Source: Candidatus Rhabdochlamydia sp. (lineage in GTDB: Bacteria > Chlamydiota > Chlamydiia > Chlamydiales > Rhabdochlamydiaceae). Taken from it: a stretch of 7,736 nt of DNA. The stretch spans positions 1 through 7,736 of the forward strand of contig JASHWM010000234.1 of NCBI GenBank assembly GCA_030044075.1, read 5' to 3'. This document shows, piece after piece, positions 1 through 5,291 of the stretch (positions are counted from its first letter, which is position 1; every line of letters begins with the position of its first letter). The translations under genes and the position numbers were made by a program. The notes under the pieces are model-generated. The model saw nothing but the letters and a program-made list of their open reading frames with translations, had not been told where the DNA came from and did not search any database.

Positions 1-503
1 CGCCTCATACGGACATCGACCTCCTTGCCATCCTCCCCTTCGCCACTGAAAAAGGGCTCCAGGTAGAACTGAACGGCCAATGGCTGAACGTCGTCGTTCC
101 CGATGACGCTTTCATCGTCAATGCAGGCGATATGCTTGAGAACCTGACTAACGGACTGTTTGTAAGCGCAAAGCACCGCGTCCTTGCGCAAGAGCCAAAC
201 AAAGAGCGTTTCTCAATGGTCCTGTTTGTCCATCCAACGGATGAGACATCTTTAACTCCTATACCTGCCTGCATCCAGCTGACCGGCGGAACTCAAACCT
301 ATGCGCCAGGGACGCGCAAAGAATTCCTTTGGGAACGCCTCCTTGAATTAGGCATTGCACCAGGACTTTTAGAGCTCTATTCCAAAACGGGACACACTGA
401 GCGCCAGGTCAAATTTGGAAAAGAGAGCAAACAGGTCGTCGACCTCCTCATTCAAAATGGTCTTGCCAGCCAAGAGCTCTTGGAAGCTGTACAAAAAAAG
501 TAA
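1..503 (+). CDS. 2-oxoglutarate/Fe(II)-dependent oxygenase, isopenicillin-N-synthase-like (3' part only)
   Basis: The gene enters the window already in frame (first full codon at base 3), so its N-terminal half is missing; 166 residues are visible. The visible part holds the catalytic core of the 2OG-Fe(II) dioxygenase fold: the HTD pair (His codon 6-8, Asp 12-14), a G-L-Q-V strand followed by W-x-x-V, the block VNAGDMLENLTNG, the third iron ligand in K-H-R-V (His codon 174-176), and an R-x-S motif (Arg 207-209, Ser 213-215) that in this family binds the carboxylate of 2-oxoglutarate. The tail with Y-x-P-G-T-x-x-E-F is typical of IPNS/ACC-oxidase-like proteins. All active-site residues of this half are present, so the enzyme is probably functional. 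The family hydroxylates, desaturates or cyclises small molecules; the substrate cannot be told from this part. An internal ATG at 132 is not the start, because the conserved frame runs through it. Confidence 0.9.
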   Translation, partial: PHTDIDLLAILPFATEKGLQVELNGQWLNVVVPDDAFIVNAGDMLENLTNGLFVSAKHRVLAQEPNKERFSMVLFVHPTDETSLTPIPACIQLTGGTQTYAPGTRKEFLWERLLELGIAPGLLELYSKTGHTERQVKFGKESKQVVDLLIQNGLASQELLEAVQKK

Positions 504-522
504 TCGCACTGCATGTGCATAG

Positions 523-554
523 GATAGCCTCCCCATTCAATCTGGGAGGCTATC
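523..554 (+). terminator. Hairpin after the oxygenase gene
   Basis: A perfect 11-bp inverted repeat (523-533 with 544-554, arm GATAGCCTCCC) with a 10-base loop begins 19 bases after the oxygenase stop. It is followed by AATCCAGGTTTT rather than an immediate T-run, so intrinsic termination may be weak. The hairpin could instead protect the mRNA 3' end. Position and stem stability favour a terminator role. Confidence 0.65.
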
Positions 555-674
555 AATCCAGGTTTTCCCCGCATTCCTACTGACCTTTGGAAGGATCGCT
601 TTTATACGCGAACTTATCTCCAATTATTCTGCCAGGCAAAATTGGAACGATCTTCAAGAAAAAAATTGTCTTCT

Positions 675-703
675 TTGACTTTTTTCTAAAAAAAAAATAT
701 GTT
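675..703 (+). promoter_or_regulatory. Candidate sigma70-type promoter of the GH18 gene
   Basis: TTGACT (675-680, 5/6 match to the -35 consensus) is followed after exactly 17 bases by TATGTT (698-703, 4/6 match to -10). The spacer is almost pure T and A (T5CTA10). Transcription would start near 710, leaving a leader of about 30 bases that carries the AGGAG ribosome binding site at 731-735. This promoter also argues against translation from the in-frame ATG at 699, which lies inside the -10 box. Confidence 0.5.
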
Positions 704-740
704 CTTAAAACATTGTTTCAAAAAGAACAAAGGAGATCTC

Positions 741-1886
741 ATGAAGAAACTATCTTTATCGCTTCTGACAGCCATTAGTCTTCTATCACAAAAAGAACTC
801 TTAGGAGTAAGCTACGAATCGTATTTGGAAAGTTGGGATTCCAACTGGCAACATGTTGTAGAAAATCTCCCTCCAGGCCCTGGAGGAACAAACTCCAATT
901 CTTATGCAGGAGTTACATTAAACATCGGATTTGGATGCTATAGCTTCCCTGGGTTGAACGGCCTGCAGTTTTCTACTTCAGACGTCGCCACAGTTGTCAG
1001 CTATGTCCACTCAAAAGGTGGAAAAGCCAGGATCTCATTTGGAGGAGCTTCCTATGCAGCTCCTTGCGCTCCAAACTACTTCATCAGCCAAACATCAGGA
1101 TGGCCAAACAATTACGAAGATCTCGCTGCAGGCGTACTCTCGGTCGTTTCTACATACGACTTCGACGGCGTTGACTTCGACATCGAAGATACCCAACCCG
1201 GCAGCTTCACGCCGCAGCAGTTTGCAACTGATCTCATTACCTTCCTTAAGCAAGTGAAAAGGGGCCTACCAGCTGGCAAGACACTTTCCATCACTATCCC
1301 TGGACAGGGCTGGAGTACCTACTGGTACTATCTAGCGACAGGCGTAGCCGCAAACCCAGGCCTTGTCGACTATATTAGCTTTATGGAGTACGACATTTGG
1401 GTCAGTCCATCGACTAGCTATGCACAGCAGATCCAAGCAGACCTTATCACCTATTCAAGCCCAACAAATACATCGCCAGGGCCAAATTACAGCCCGGGAT
1501 GGGGGATTCCTTTCAACATGATCCAGCTGGGTCTCATGCCAGGATGTGCTGACAATGCCCATCTTCTTTCTGTCACCGATGCGCAGAGCTTAGCAGCTTA
1601 TGCCGTCGCTCACAATCTCTATGGCGTGATGACATGGGATTTGAACCGCGACTCAGGAAGCGTACAAACTCCTTCTTGCAGCACATATCCTTCCAACTAT
1701 CAGTATTCCGTTTCGATCCGAAATGTTATTGGAAGCGATAATCCAATACAGGGCGATCCAGCTGGAGGCGGTCTTCCTGCAAACCCAAGTTTCAGGAACT
1801 TTCGTCCCATCAAAGGTACAAGGCCAATCCCTGGTTCTTATTTTATGAGGCAACCGGTTCCCGCTCAAGGAAGCCGAGGACCATAG
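741..1886 (+). CDS. Secreted glycoside hydrolase family 18 protein (chitinase-like)
   Basis: The 381-residue protein starts at ATG 741, which has AGGAG five bases upstream and gives a signal peptide (MKK, then a hydrophobic run to about residue 16). The same frame opens at 699, but that start would put a charged 14-residue extension before the signal and lies in the promoter. GH18 hallmarks are seen in order: S-x-G-G at residues 99-102 (ISFGGAS), the catalytic D-x-x-D-x-D-x-E at 142-149 (DGVDFDIE, Glu149 as proton donor), M-x-Y-D at 215-218, and the late-barrel Trp299 in GVMTWDLNRD. GH18 enzymes of this kind cleave beta-1,4-GlcNAc linkages by substrate-assisted catalysis; some are endo-beta-N-acetylglucosaminidases instead. 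No chitin-binding module is visible. The last 45 residues or so are a Pro/Gly/Arg-rich tail of unknown role. The gene stands alone with its own promoter and terminator. Likely targets (inference) are chitin or N-glycans of a host or its food. Confidence 0.93.
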   Translation: MKKLSLSLLTAISLLSQKELLGVSYESYLESWDSNWQHVVENLPPGPGGTNSNSYAGVTLNIGFGCYSFPGLNGLQFSTSDVATVVSYVHSKGGKARISFGGASYAAPCAPNYFISQTSGWPNNYEDLAAGVLSVVSTYDFDGVDFDIEDTQPGSFTPQQFATDLITFLKQVKRGLPAGKTLSITIPGQGWSTYWYYLATGVAANPGLVDYISFMEYDIWVSPSTSYAQQIQADLITYSSPTNTSPGPNYSPGWGIPFNMIQLGLMPGCADNAHLLSVTDAQSLAAYAVAHNLYGVMTWDLNRDSGSVQTPSCSTYPSNYQYSVSIRNVIGSDNPIQGDPAGGGLPANPSFRNFRPIKGTRPIPGSYFMRQPVPAQGSRGP

Positions 1887-1921
1887 AAATTATTGTCACT
1901 AAGTTCTAAAATATTCTTACC

Positions 1922-1958
1922 ATGCTTCCTGCCCACCAAAGCAGGAAGCATTTTTTTT
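1922..1958 (+). terminator. Strong Rho-independent terminator of the GH18 gene
   Basis: A perfect 11-bp stem (1922-1932 ATGCTTCCTGC with 1941-1951) with an 8-base loop leads into eight T residues (1951-1958). It lies 35 bases after the chitinase-like stop codon. The minus-strand gene ending at 1971 converges on it. Read from that side the hairpin is followed only by a mixed A/T sequence (GTAAGAATATTTT), so it may act less well in that direction. Confidence 0.92.
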
Positions 1959-1970
1959 CATCTCAAGTTA

Positions 1971-3179
1971 TTATTCGACTACGATCGCTTTGTCGTAGTT
2001 CTCAAGATATCGTGACAAGGAAGTAGAAACAAGGGGCTCAAAGCATGCAAGCTTATCAGCGTTGTAGCGGGTTTTCACAAACCCATTAACACGATATAGC
2101 GCCGTCTCAAGCCAATCCCCTACTGCGCCGTCTCCCCTTGCGCAAGGCATGCAATGCGCATAAGTGAAACGAAGAAGAGCGACCCTGTTTTTCAATTCTT
2201 GAACACTGTCTGTCCTTGGATTCCAGGAAACTGCTTTTTCAAACATCTTTGAGATCGCTTGGAGCACATCGTCCAAAAGGAATGGATCTTGATGGAGGAT
2301 CATGGCCTTGGAACACCTGAGCATCCGGTCTACTGGGTCCTCCTTAAAAGTCTGGTACATCCACGTCAGACAGCGGGATAGTGCATACATTTTTCCATCG
2401 ATCTCAAGGCGCAATGTCCCTACAACGTACAGGTTCCTGAGATTGTCCAAATCCCCATCATATGTAAAACTACCGTTGCCAAGAGAAATTTTTCTGGCCG
2501 GAGGGAACTCCTCAAACATGTTTCGAAAGGTCCCAACCATTGTCACCCTTCTATAGAGCTCCGGATCTTTTTTCTTTAGCTTTTTCATCAGCTCATAATC
2601 CCTGAAAATATCCAAAATGGGCTTATCAGTTTCTAAAATAGCTTGCATTTCCTCTTCAGAAAGCTCTTTACCCCATCCGAGAGATTGAAGTTCTTTGCTA
2701 TCATAAACCTTTACGTGATAAGAACACTCTTTTCCCAAGACTTTTTCTTTGCAGGTGCTTTCCGTTTCGGTAAATGTTCTCAGGTCATGCTTCATTGCAA
2801 AGACCATAGAATGAAGCTGCTGCAAAAGGATTGTATTATATTCTTCATAGGGATGACCTAGCGATGTTGCCAAAGTAAGATATCCTTCAGTAGGGACCTG
2901 CTCTTTTGAGGAGCGCAGCACCCCAAAATGCCTTGCTTTGTCAGGGGTATGCTTAAGTGCAATCTCATGTCTTGCTTGATGCATGTCTTTTAAAACCGTA
3001 AAGAACACGTCTTGCAAAGAGGTCCCTTCTGTTTGTTTTGCAGTCTGGATTGTATCAGTGGCCTTCTGGATTGCCGCTTCTGCAAGGGCCAAGTACTCCT
3101 CCTGCTGATTCCCATACATCGTAGGTTTCCTATCATAGATATAGGAAGATTCAAACCTAGTAACTTCTCTAGTGGACAT
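1971..3179 (-). CDS. Unrecognised 402-residue soluble protein with a C-terminal H-x-M-P-x-x-R-G-D-G motif
   Basis: I do not recognise this protein. It has no signal peptide and no membrane segment. Residues 1-135 look largely helical and charged, the middle (190-300) is Lys/Asp/Glu-rich and mixed, and the C-terminal part (328-395) carries the striking run HCMPCARGDGAVGDW at 342-356 followed by amphipathic helix. His342, Pro345, Arg348 and Asp350 are the kind of residues that could form an active or binding site, but this is only a pattern impression. Cysteines at 143, 152, 270, 289, 343, 346 and 379 suggest a cytosolic location in the producer or, if secreted without a Sec signal, in a host cell. 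The ATG at 3179 has GAAGG four bases upstream; a second ATG at residue 21 has AGGA nine bases upstream and is an alternative start. The gene is alone, preceded by a very AT-rich spacer that must hold its promoter. A type III effector or housekeeping role cannot be separated from sequence alone. Confidence 0.8.
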   Translation of the reverse strand: MSTREVTRFESSYIYDRKPTMYGNQQEEYLALAEAAIQKATDTIQTAKQTEGTSLQDVFFTVLKDMHQARHEIALKHTPDKARHFGVLRSSKEQVPTEGYLTLATSLGHPYEEYNTILLQQLHSMVFAMKHDLRTFTETESTCKEKVLGKECSYHVKVYDSKELQSLGWGKELSEEEMQAILETDKPILDIFRDYELMKKLKKKDPELYRRVTMVGTFRNMFEEFPPARKISLGNGSFTYDGDLDNLRNLYVVGTLRLEIDGKMYALSRCLTWMYQTFKEDPVDRMLRCSKAMILHQDPFLLDDVLQAISKMFEKAVSWNPRTDSVQELKNRVALLRFTYAHCMPCARGDGAVGDWLETALYRVNGFVKTRYNADKLACFEPLVSTSLSRYLENYDKAIVVE

Positions 3180-3188
3180 AAAACCTTC

Positions 3189-3280
3189 AATTTATAAATA
3201 AAATTATTTTTAAAATAATAACATTTTTATCTATTTATTTAAATTAATAAAATAAAAAATATAAATTTAATAATAAAATA
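3189..3280. other. Extremely AT-rich intergenic tract
   Basis: These 92 bases contain only two G/C residues (about 98% AT), far below the flanking genes. The tract includes an 8-bp inverted repeat around one central T (3203-3210 with 3212-3219) and many TATAAA/TTTATA-like words, so the promoter of the 402-residue gene downstream on the minus strand must lie in or next to it. No single -35/-10 pair stands out. No open reading frame or stable GC hairpin is present, so the upstream gene has no obvious terminator here. Confidence 0.85.
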
Positions 3281-3288
3281 GAAGGAAA

Positions 3289-3858
3289 TCACTGGAAACA
3301 GCTGGAAGTCTTTATTTCAAAGACAATCCCATTGTACTCCTCATGTCCGATGTTCTTGCAAGAAAAACGATCTGGAGAGGGGTCCAAAAGATAGGTCCCA
3401 ATGGGCCAAAAATCTTCAAAAGAATCTCCATTCTCGCCAACGCTATAAAACTGTGAGGGGCGGACCACCACCATTAGGGTTTTCCAAGGGTGGACAAGGA
3501 GAGGCTCTTGCTGTCCACTTTTGGTGACAGCCCAGGAGATCCTCAGGTAGTCGTTTTCATAAAGGACAGGATGAAAGGGTGGAAACGACAAGCCAGAAGA
3601 TGAAGGAGGTGTGGAGTAAAGATGCAATTTATTTGACTCTTCAATAAAGGACTCAATCACAGGATCATATTCCTGCTTCTCAAGAAGAGGCGAAAATTTC
3701 TCCATGATCTGATCTGAGATGGCGCTATCCACGCCGTAGCACTCAAGAAGGCACTTCTGAAGCTGGTCGCTTGTAGCTCGATTATGGGCCGATCCTGGAC
3801 CTGCAAAACCTGAGGAAAGAGCAGTCAGCGAAATAAGAACAAAAACCCATTTTCTCAT
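3289..3858 (-). CDS. Exported small protein with a degenerate cupin-like domain
   Basis: The 189-residue protein has a classic signal peptide: MRK, a hydrophobic core to residue 19, and possible cleavage after Ala19 or at Gly-Ser-Ala24. The mature part starts with a helical, acidic stretch (30-80). It then shows a cupin-type core at about 96-184: HPVLYENDYLRI, E-P-x-x-V-H-P-W (118-125), W-P-x-G (151-154), K-N-I-G (168-171) and V-F-E-I-K (179-183). From recall, related small cupins carry H-x-H-P-W and P-H-S-x-x-N-I-G; here the first His is Leu121 and the later His is replaced (Phe165), leaving only His123. Metal binding and the usual enzyme activity are therefore doubtful, and a structural or ligand-binding role outside the cytoplasm is more likely. 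The gene follows the hemerythrin gene after 68 bases and has its own candidate promoter. The predicted ribosome site (GAGAAAAG) is weak. The family call is moderate. Confidence 0.75.
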   Translation of the reverse strand: MRKWVFVLISLTALSSGFAGPGSAHNRATSDQLQKCLLECYGVDSAISDQIMEKFSPLLEKQEYDPVIESFIEESNKLHLYSTPPSSSGLSFPPFHPVLYENDYLRISWAVTKSGQQEPLLVHPWKTLMVVVRPSQFYSVGENGDSFEDFWPIGTYLLDPSPDRFSCKNIGHEEYNGIVFEIKTSSCFQ

Positions 3859-3891
3859 GATCTTTTCTCAGTGAAGTAAGTGAATGGTGCA

Positions 3892-3920
3892 ACTATAAAA
3901 AAGGGATCCAATTTTTCCAA
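3892..3920 (-). promoter_or_regulatory. Candidate promoter of the cupin-like gene
   Basis: On the minus strand TTGGAA (3920-3915, 4/6 match to -35) is followed after 17 bases by TATAGT (3897-3892, 5/6 match to -10). Transcription would start near 3885, about 26 bases before the ATG at 3858. It lies in the gap after the hemerythrin stop, so the cupin-like gene need not depend on the tetR operon, although no good terminator separates them. Confidence 0.5.
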
Positions 3921-3926
3921 CCAAAA

Positions 3927-4583
3927 TTACAGATGGAAATAGCCTTTGATGTATCCTTCTTCATGTGGTTTTAGAAACTCTTTTGCTTGTTCCCATACCC
4001 AGGCAAACTTTTCTGGTTGGGCAAATTTTATATCGGATAAAAAGGTCTCTTTGTCATCCAGGTTCATATGAGGAAAAAGGACGCTGAGCATATCTACCAA
4101 TTCCTCTTTTGTCATGATCCGATACGTCGCGTTTTCCACTTCTTTGAGCTCCTCGTCTGAATACAGTCTTTGGAGTTCAGGAAGAATATTCGTCTCCTCT
4201 TCATGCAGGTGCAACAGATTTTCCGCTACAAACTTTCTAAAATTGAGATAAAACTGATAGCCCAGCTCTATTTTCTCATCTTTTTCCTTCGAATTTTTTA
4301 TTTTGCCAAGCAATGACTCCAATTTTTCTATGCCCTCATCTTGATGATGATGGTCATCATGGGCCCTTAGATGGACCGTGGAACCTTTATTTTCAAGTAA
4401 CCGATGCAGTTTCTCATCCTCATAATTTGCATGGCTCTTAAGCAGCCCGGAAACATTCTTCCATTCACTTTCGATCACATCAACTTGCGGTGCATCCCTA
4501 AAATCTGTTTTTGCAACTCTCCTTTCTAGCTCGCTTAATGCGTAGCTCACATACTTATGTTCTCGATAAAACTTCACTCTCAT
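3927..4583 (-). CDS. Hemerythrin (HHE-domain) protein
   Basis: This is a 218-residue helical protein. The diiron ligand pattern of hemerythrin-like domains is present: His9, H51-x-x-x-E55 (HANYE), a His cluster at 75-80 (HDDHHH) and H125-x-x-x-E129 (HLHEEE). Residues 1-150 make the four-helix domain. The last 70 residues form an extra helical tail (KEELVDMLSVLFPHMN, later AWVWEQAKEFLKP). Family members bind O2, NO or iron, or act in repair of oxidised iron centres; which applies here is not visible. The start at 4583 is chosen because of a strong AAGGAGG eight bases upstream. The frame stays open upstream to 4760, but that part is the tetR gene read in another frame and has no domain character. 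The gene overlaps the end of tetR by 29 bases and is almost certainly co-transcribed with it, so its level should follow the TetR ligand. Confidence 0.88.
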   Translation of the reverse strand: MRVKFYREHKYVSYALSELERRVAKTDFRDAPQVDVIESEWKNVSGLLKSHANYEDEKLHRLLENKGSTVHLRAHDDHHHQDEGIEKLESLLGKIKNSKEKDEKIELGYQFYLNFRKFVAENLLHLHEEETNILPELQRLYSDEELKEVENATYRIMTKEELVDMLSVLFPHMNLDDKETFLSDIKFAQPEKFAWVWEQAKEFLKPHEEGYIKGYFHL

Positions 4584-5148
4584 AGCCCTTCCCTCCTTTG
4601 GAATATCGCGCGAGCAGCTTCTCTTTGATGATTTGCAAGGGATAATCTTTGGGCCCGAGCATGTACTCAAGCGAGATCCCCTGCAAGATGGAACGAAAAA
4701 AAGTCGCCTCGAGCTCAGGATTTGAAAAACCAAGGTCTTCAAACAACTTTCTTTCCGCAATAAAAATCCTATCGAACAAATCTTTATAGTCTCTCATCGC
4801 TTTTTCAATCGCGCCAACTCCTTCCTTGTTTAAATAAAGTGAATTGATAAAGCGGAGCCTCTCGGTATTTTCTTCAAGCTCATGTAATACGAAATCGACC
4901 AGGAACTCGATCCTTTCAAAAGGACTGTCAATCCTTTCCAATCCCTCGATCAAAGGCCCCCATTCTTCCAATCGTTGCTTTGCAAAAATGACAAGAAGGT
5001 CTTCTTTACTCTTGAAATAATGATAAAAAAGAGCCTTTGAAACTCCCGCTTGCTTTGCGATCTCGGATATACTCGCGCCATGATATCCGCGAGATGCGAA
5101 AACCTTGAGGGCCGCTGTTAAGAGAAGCTCGCTGTTTTTTCTGTTCAT
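4555..5148 (-). CDS. TetR/AcrR-family transcriptional regulator
   Basis: The 197-residue length is typical of the family. The N-terminal DNA-binding domain is clear: LLTAALKVFASRGYHGASIS, then the helix-turn-helix at about 26-45 (SISEIAKQAGVSKALFYHYF), then K-S-K-E-D-L. The C-terminal helical part (60-197) is the divergent ligand and dimer domain and does not tell the inducer. The ATG at 5148 is preferred; the frame extends six codons to a TTG at 5166, but that start lies against the operator and has no Shine-Dalgarno sequence. A perfect palindrome 23 bases upstream of the ATG is the likely operator, so the gene is probably autorepressed. It overlaps the hemerythrin gene by 29 bases, making that gene its most likely regulatory target together with itself. 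The inducer could be a reactive oxygen or nitrogen species or a metabolite, by inference only. Confidence 0.93.
   Translation of the reverse strand: MNRKNSELLLTAALKVFASRGYHGASISEIAKQAGVSKALFYHYFKSKEDLLVIFAKQRLEEWGPLIEGLERIDSPFERIEFLVDFVLHELEENTERLRFINSLYLNKEGVGAIEKAMRDYKDLFDRIFIAERKLFEDLGFSNPELEATFFRSILQGISLEYMLGPKDYPLQIIKEKLLARYSKGGKGYESEVLSRT
4592..4598 (-). promoter_or_regulatory. Strong ribosome binding site of the hemerythrin gene, inside tetR
   Basis: AAGGAGG on the minus strand lies eight bases before the ATG at 4583 and within the last codons of tetR. It fixes the hemerythrin start and suggests translational coupling with tetR, because ribosomes finishing tetR at 4555 pass over it. 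Confidence 0.85.
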
Positions 5149-5156
5149 GGACCAAA

Positions 5157-5185
5157 ATGGTAGCAAAAACTGACCGATCGGTCAA
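5157..5185 (-). promoter_or_regulatory. Candidate tetR promoter, overlapping the operator and very close to the start codon
   Basis: On the minus strand TTGACC (5185-5180, 5/6 match to -35) and TACCAT (5162-5157, 4/6 match to -10) are separated by exactly 17 bases. The -35 box is part of the palindromic operator, so a bound repressor would block RNA polymerase. Transcription would begin around 5149-5151, one to three bases before the ATG, predicting a leaderless or almost leaderless message. That fits the lack of any Shine-Dalgarno sequence before 5148. An upstream promoter near the TATAAG words at 5213-5232 is possible but has no good -35. Confidence 0.4.
5171..5184. promoter_or_regulatory. 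TetR-family operator palindrome
   Basis: TGACCGATCGGTCA is a perfect 14-base palindrome just upstream of tetR. Its length, perfect dyad and GACCG/CGGTC half-sites resemble operators bound by many TetR-family dimers. No second copy was noticed elsewhere in the window. Confidence 0.8.
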
Positions 5186-5258
5186 CAACAATAGAGAGAA
5201 ATAGATAAACCGCTTATAGAAAAGAGCTTATACATCTACATGGGGGTTGAACGAATCG

Positions 5259-5285
5259 AAAAAAAAGCCGGGATGCGATCCCGGC
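5259..5285 (-). terminator. Rho-independent terminator of the sterol-methyltransferase-like gene
   Basis: Read on the minus strand, a perfect 8-bp stem GCCGGGAT (5285-5278 with 5274-5267) with a 3-base loop runs directly into eight T residues (5266-5259). It starts six bases after the TAA stop at 5292-5294. It separates the methyltransferase unit from the tetR operon. Confidence 0.92.
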
Positions 5286-5291
5286 CGACCT

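Noticed and set aside
132..503. Oxygenase gene starting at the internal ATG 132
   Set aside because: The conserved HTD motif and the following strand lie upstream in the same open frame, so the gene is cut by the window edge.
700..729. 7-bp inverted repeat TGTTCTT/AAGAACA before the GH18 ribosome site, considered as a regulatory RNA hairpin
   Set aside because: The loop is 16 bases, the stem is AU-rich, and the left arm would lie upstream of the predicted transcription start.
699..740. Start of the GH18 gene at ATG 699
   Set aside because: The ATG lies in the candidate -10 box, has no ribosome site, and would put a charged extension ahead of the signal peptide.
994..1868. Open frames overlapping the GH18 gene in other frames and on the minus strand
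   Set aside because: The GH18 frame has all family motifs; the others are shadow frames.
4584..4760. N-terminal extension of the hemerythrin gene up to 4760
   Set aside because: This stretch is the tetR coding sequence read in another frame; it has a Ser/Cys/Arg-rich non-domain translation, and a strong Shine-Dalgarno marks the start at 4583.
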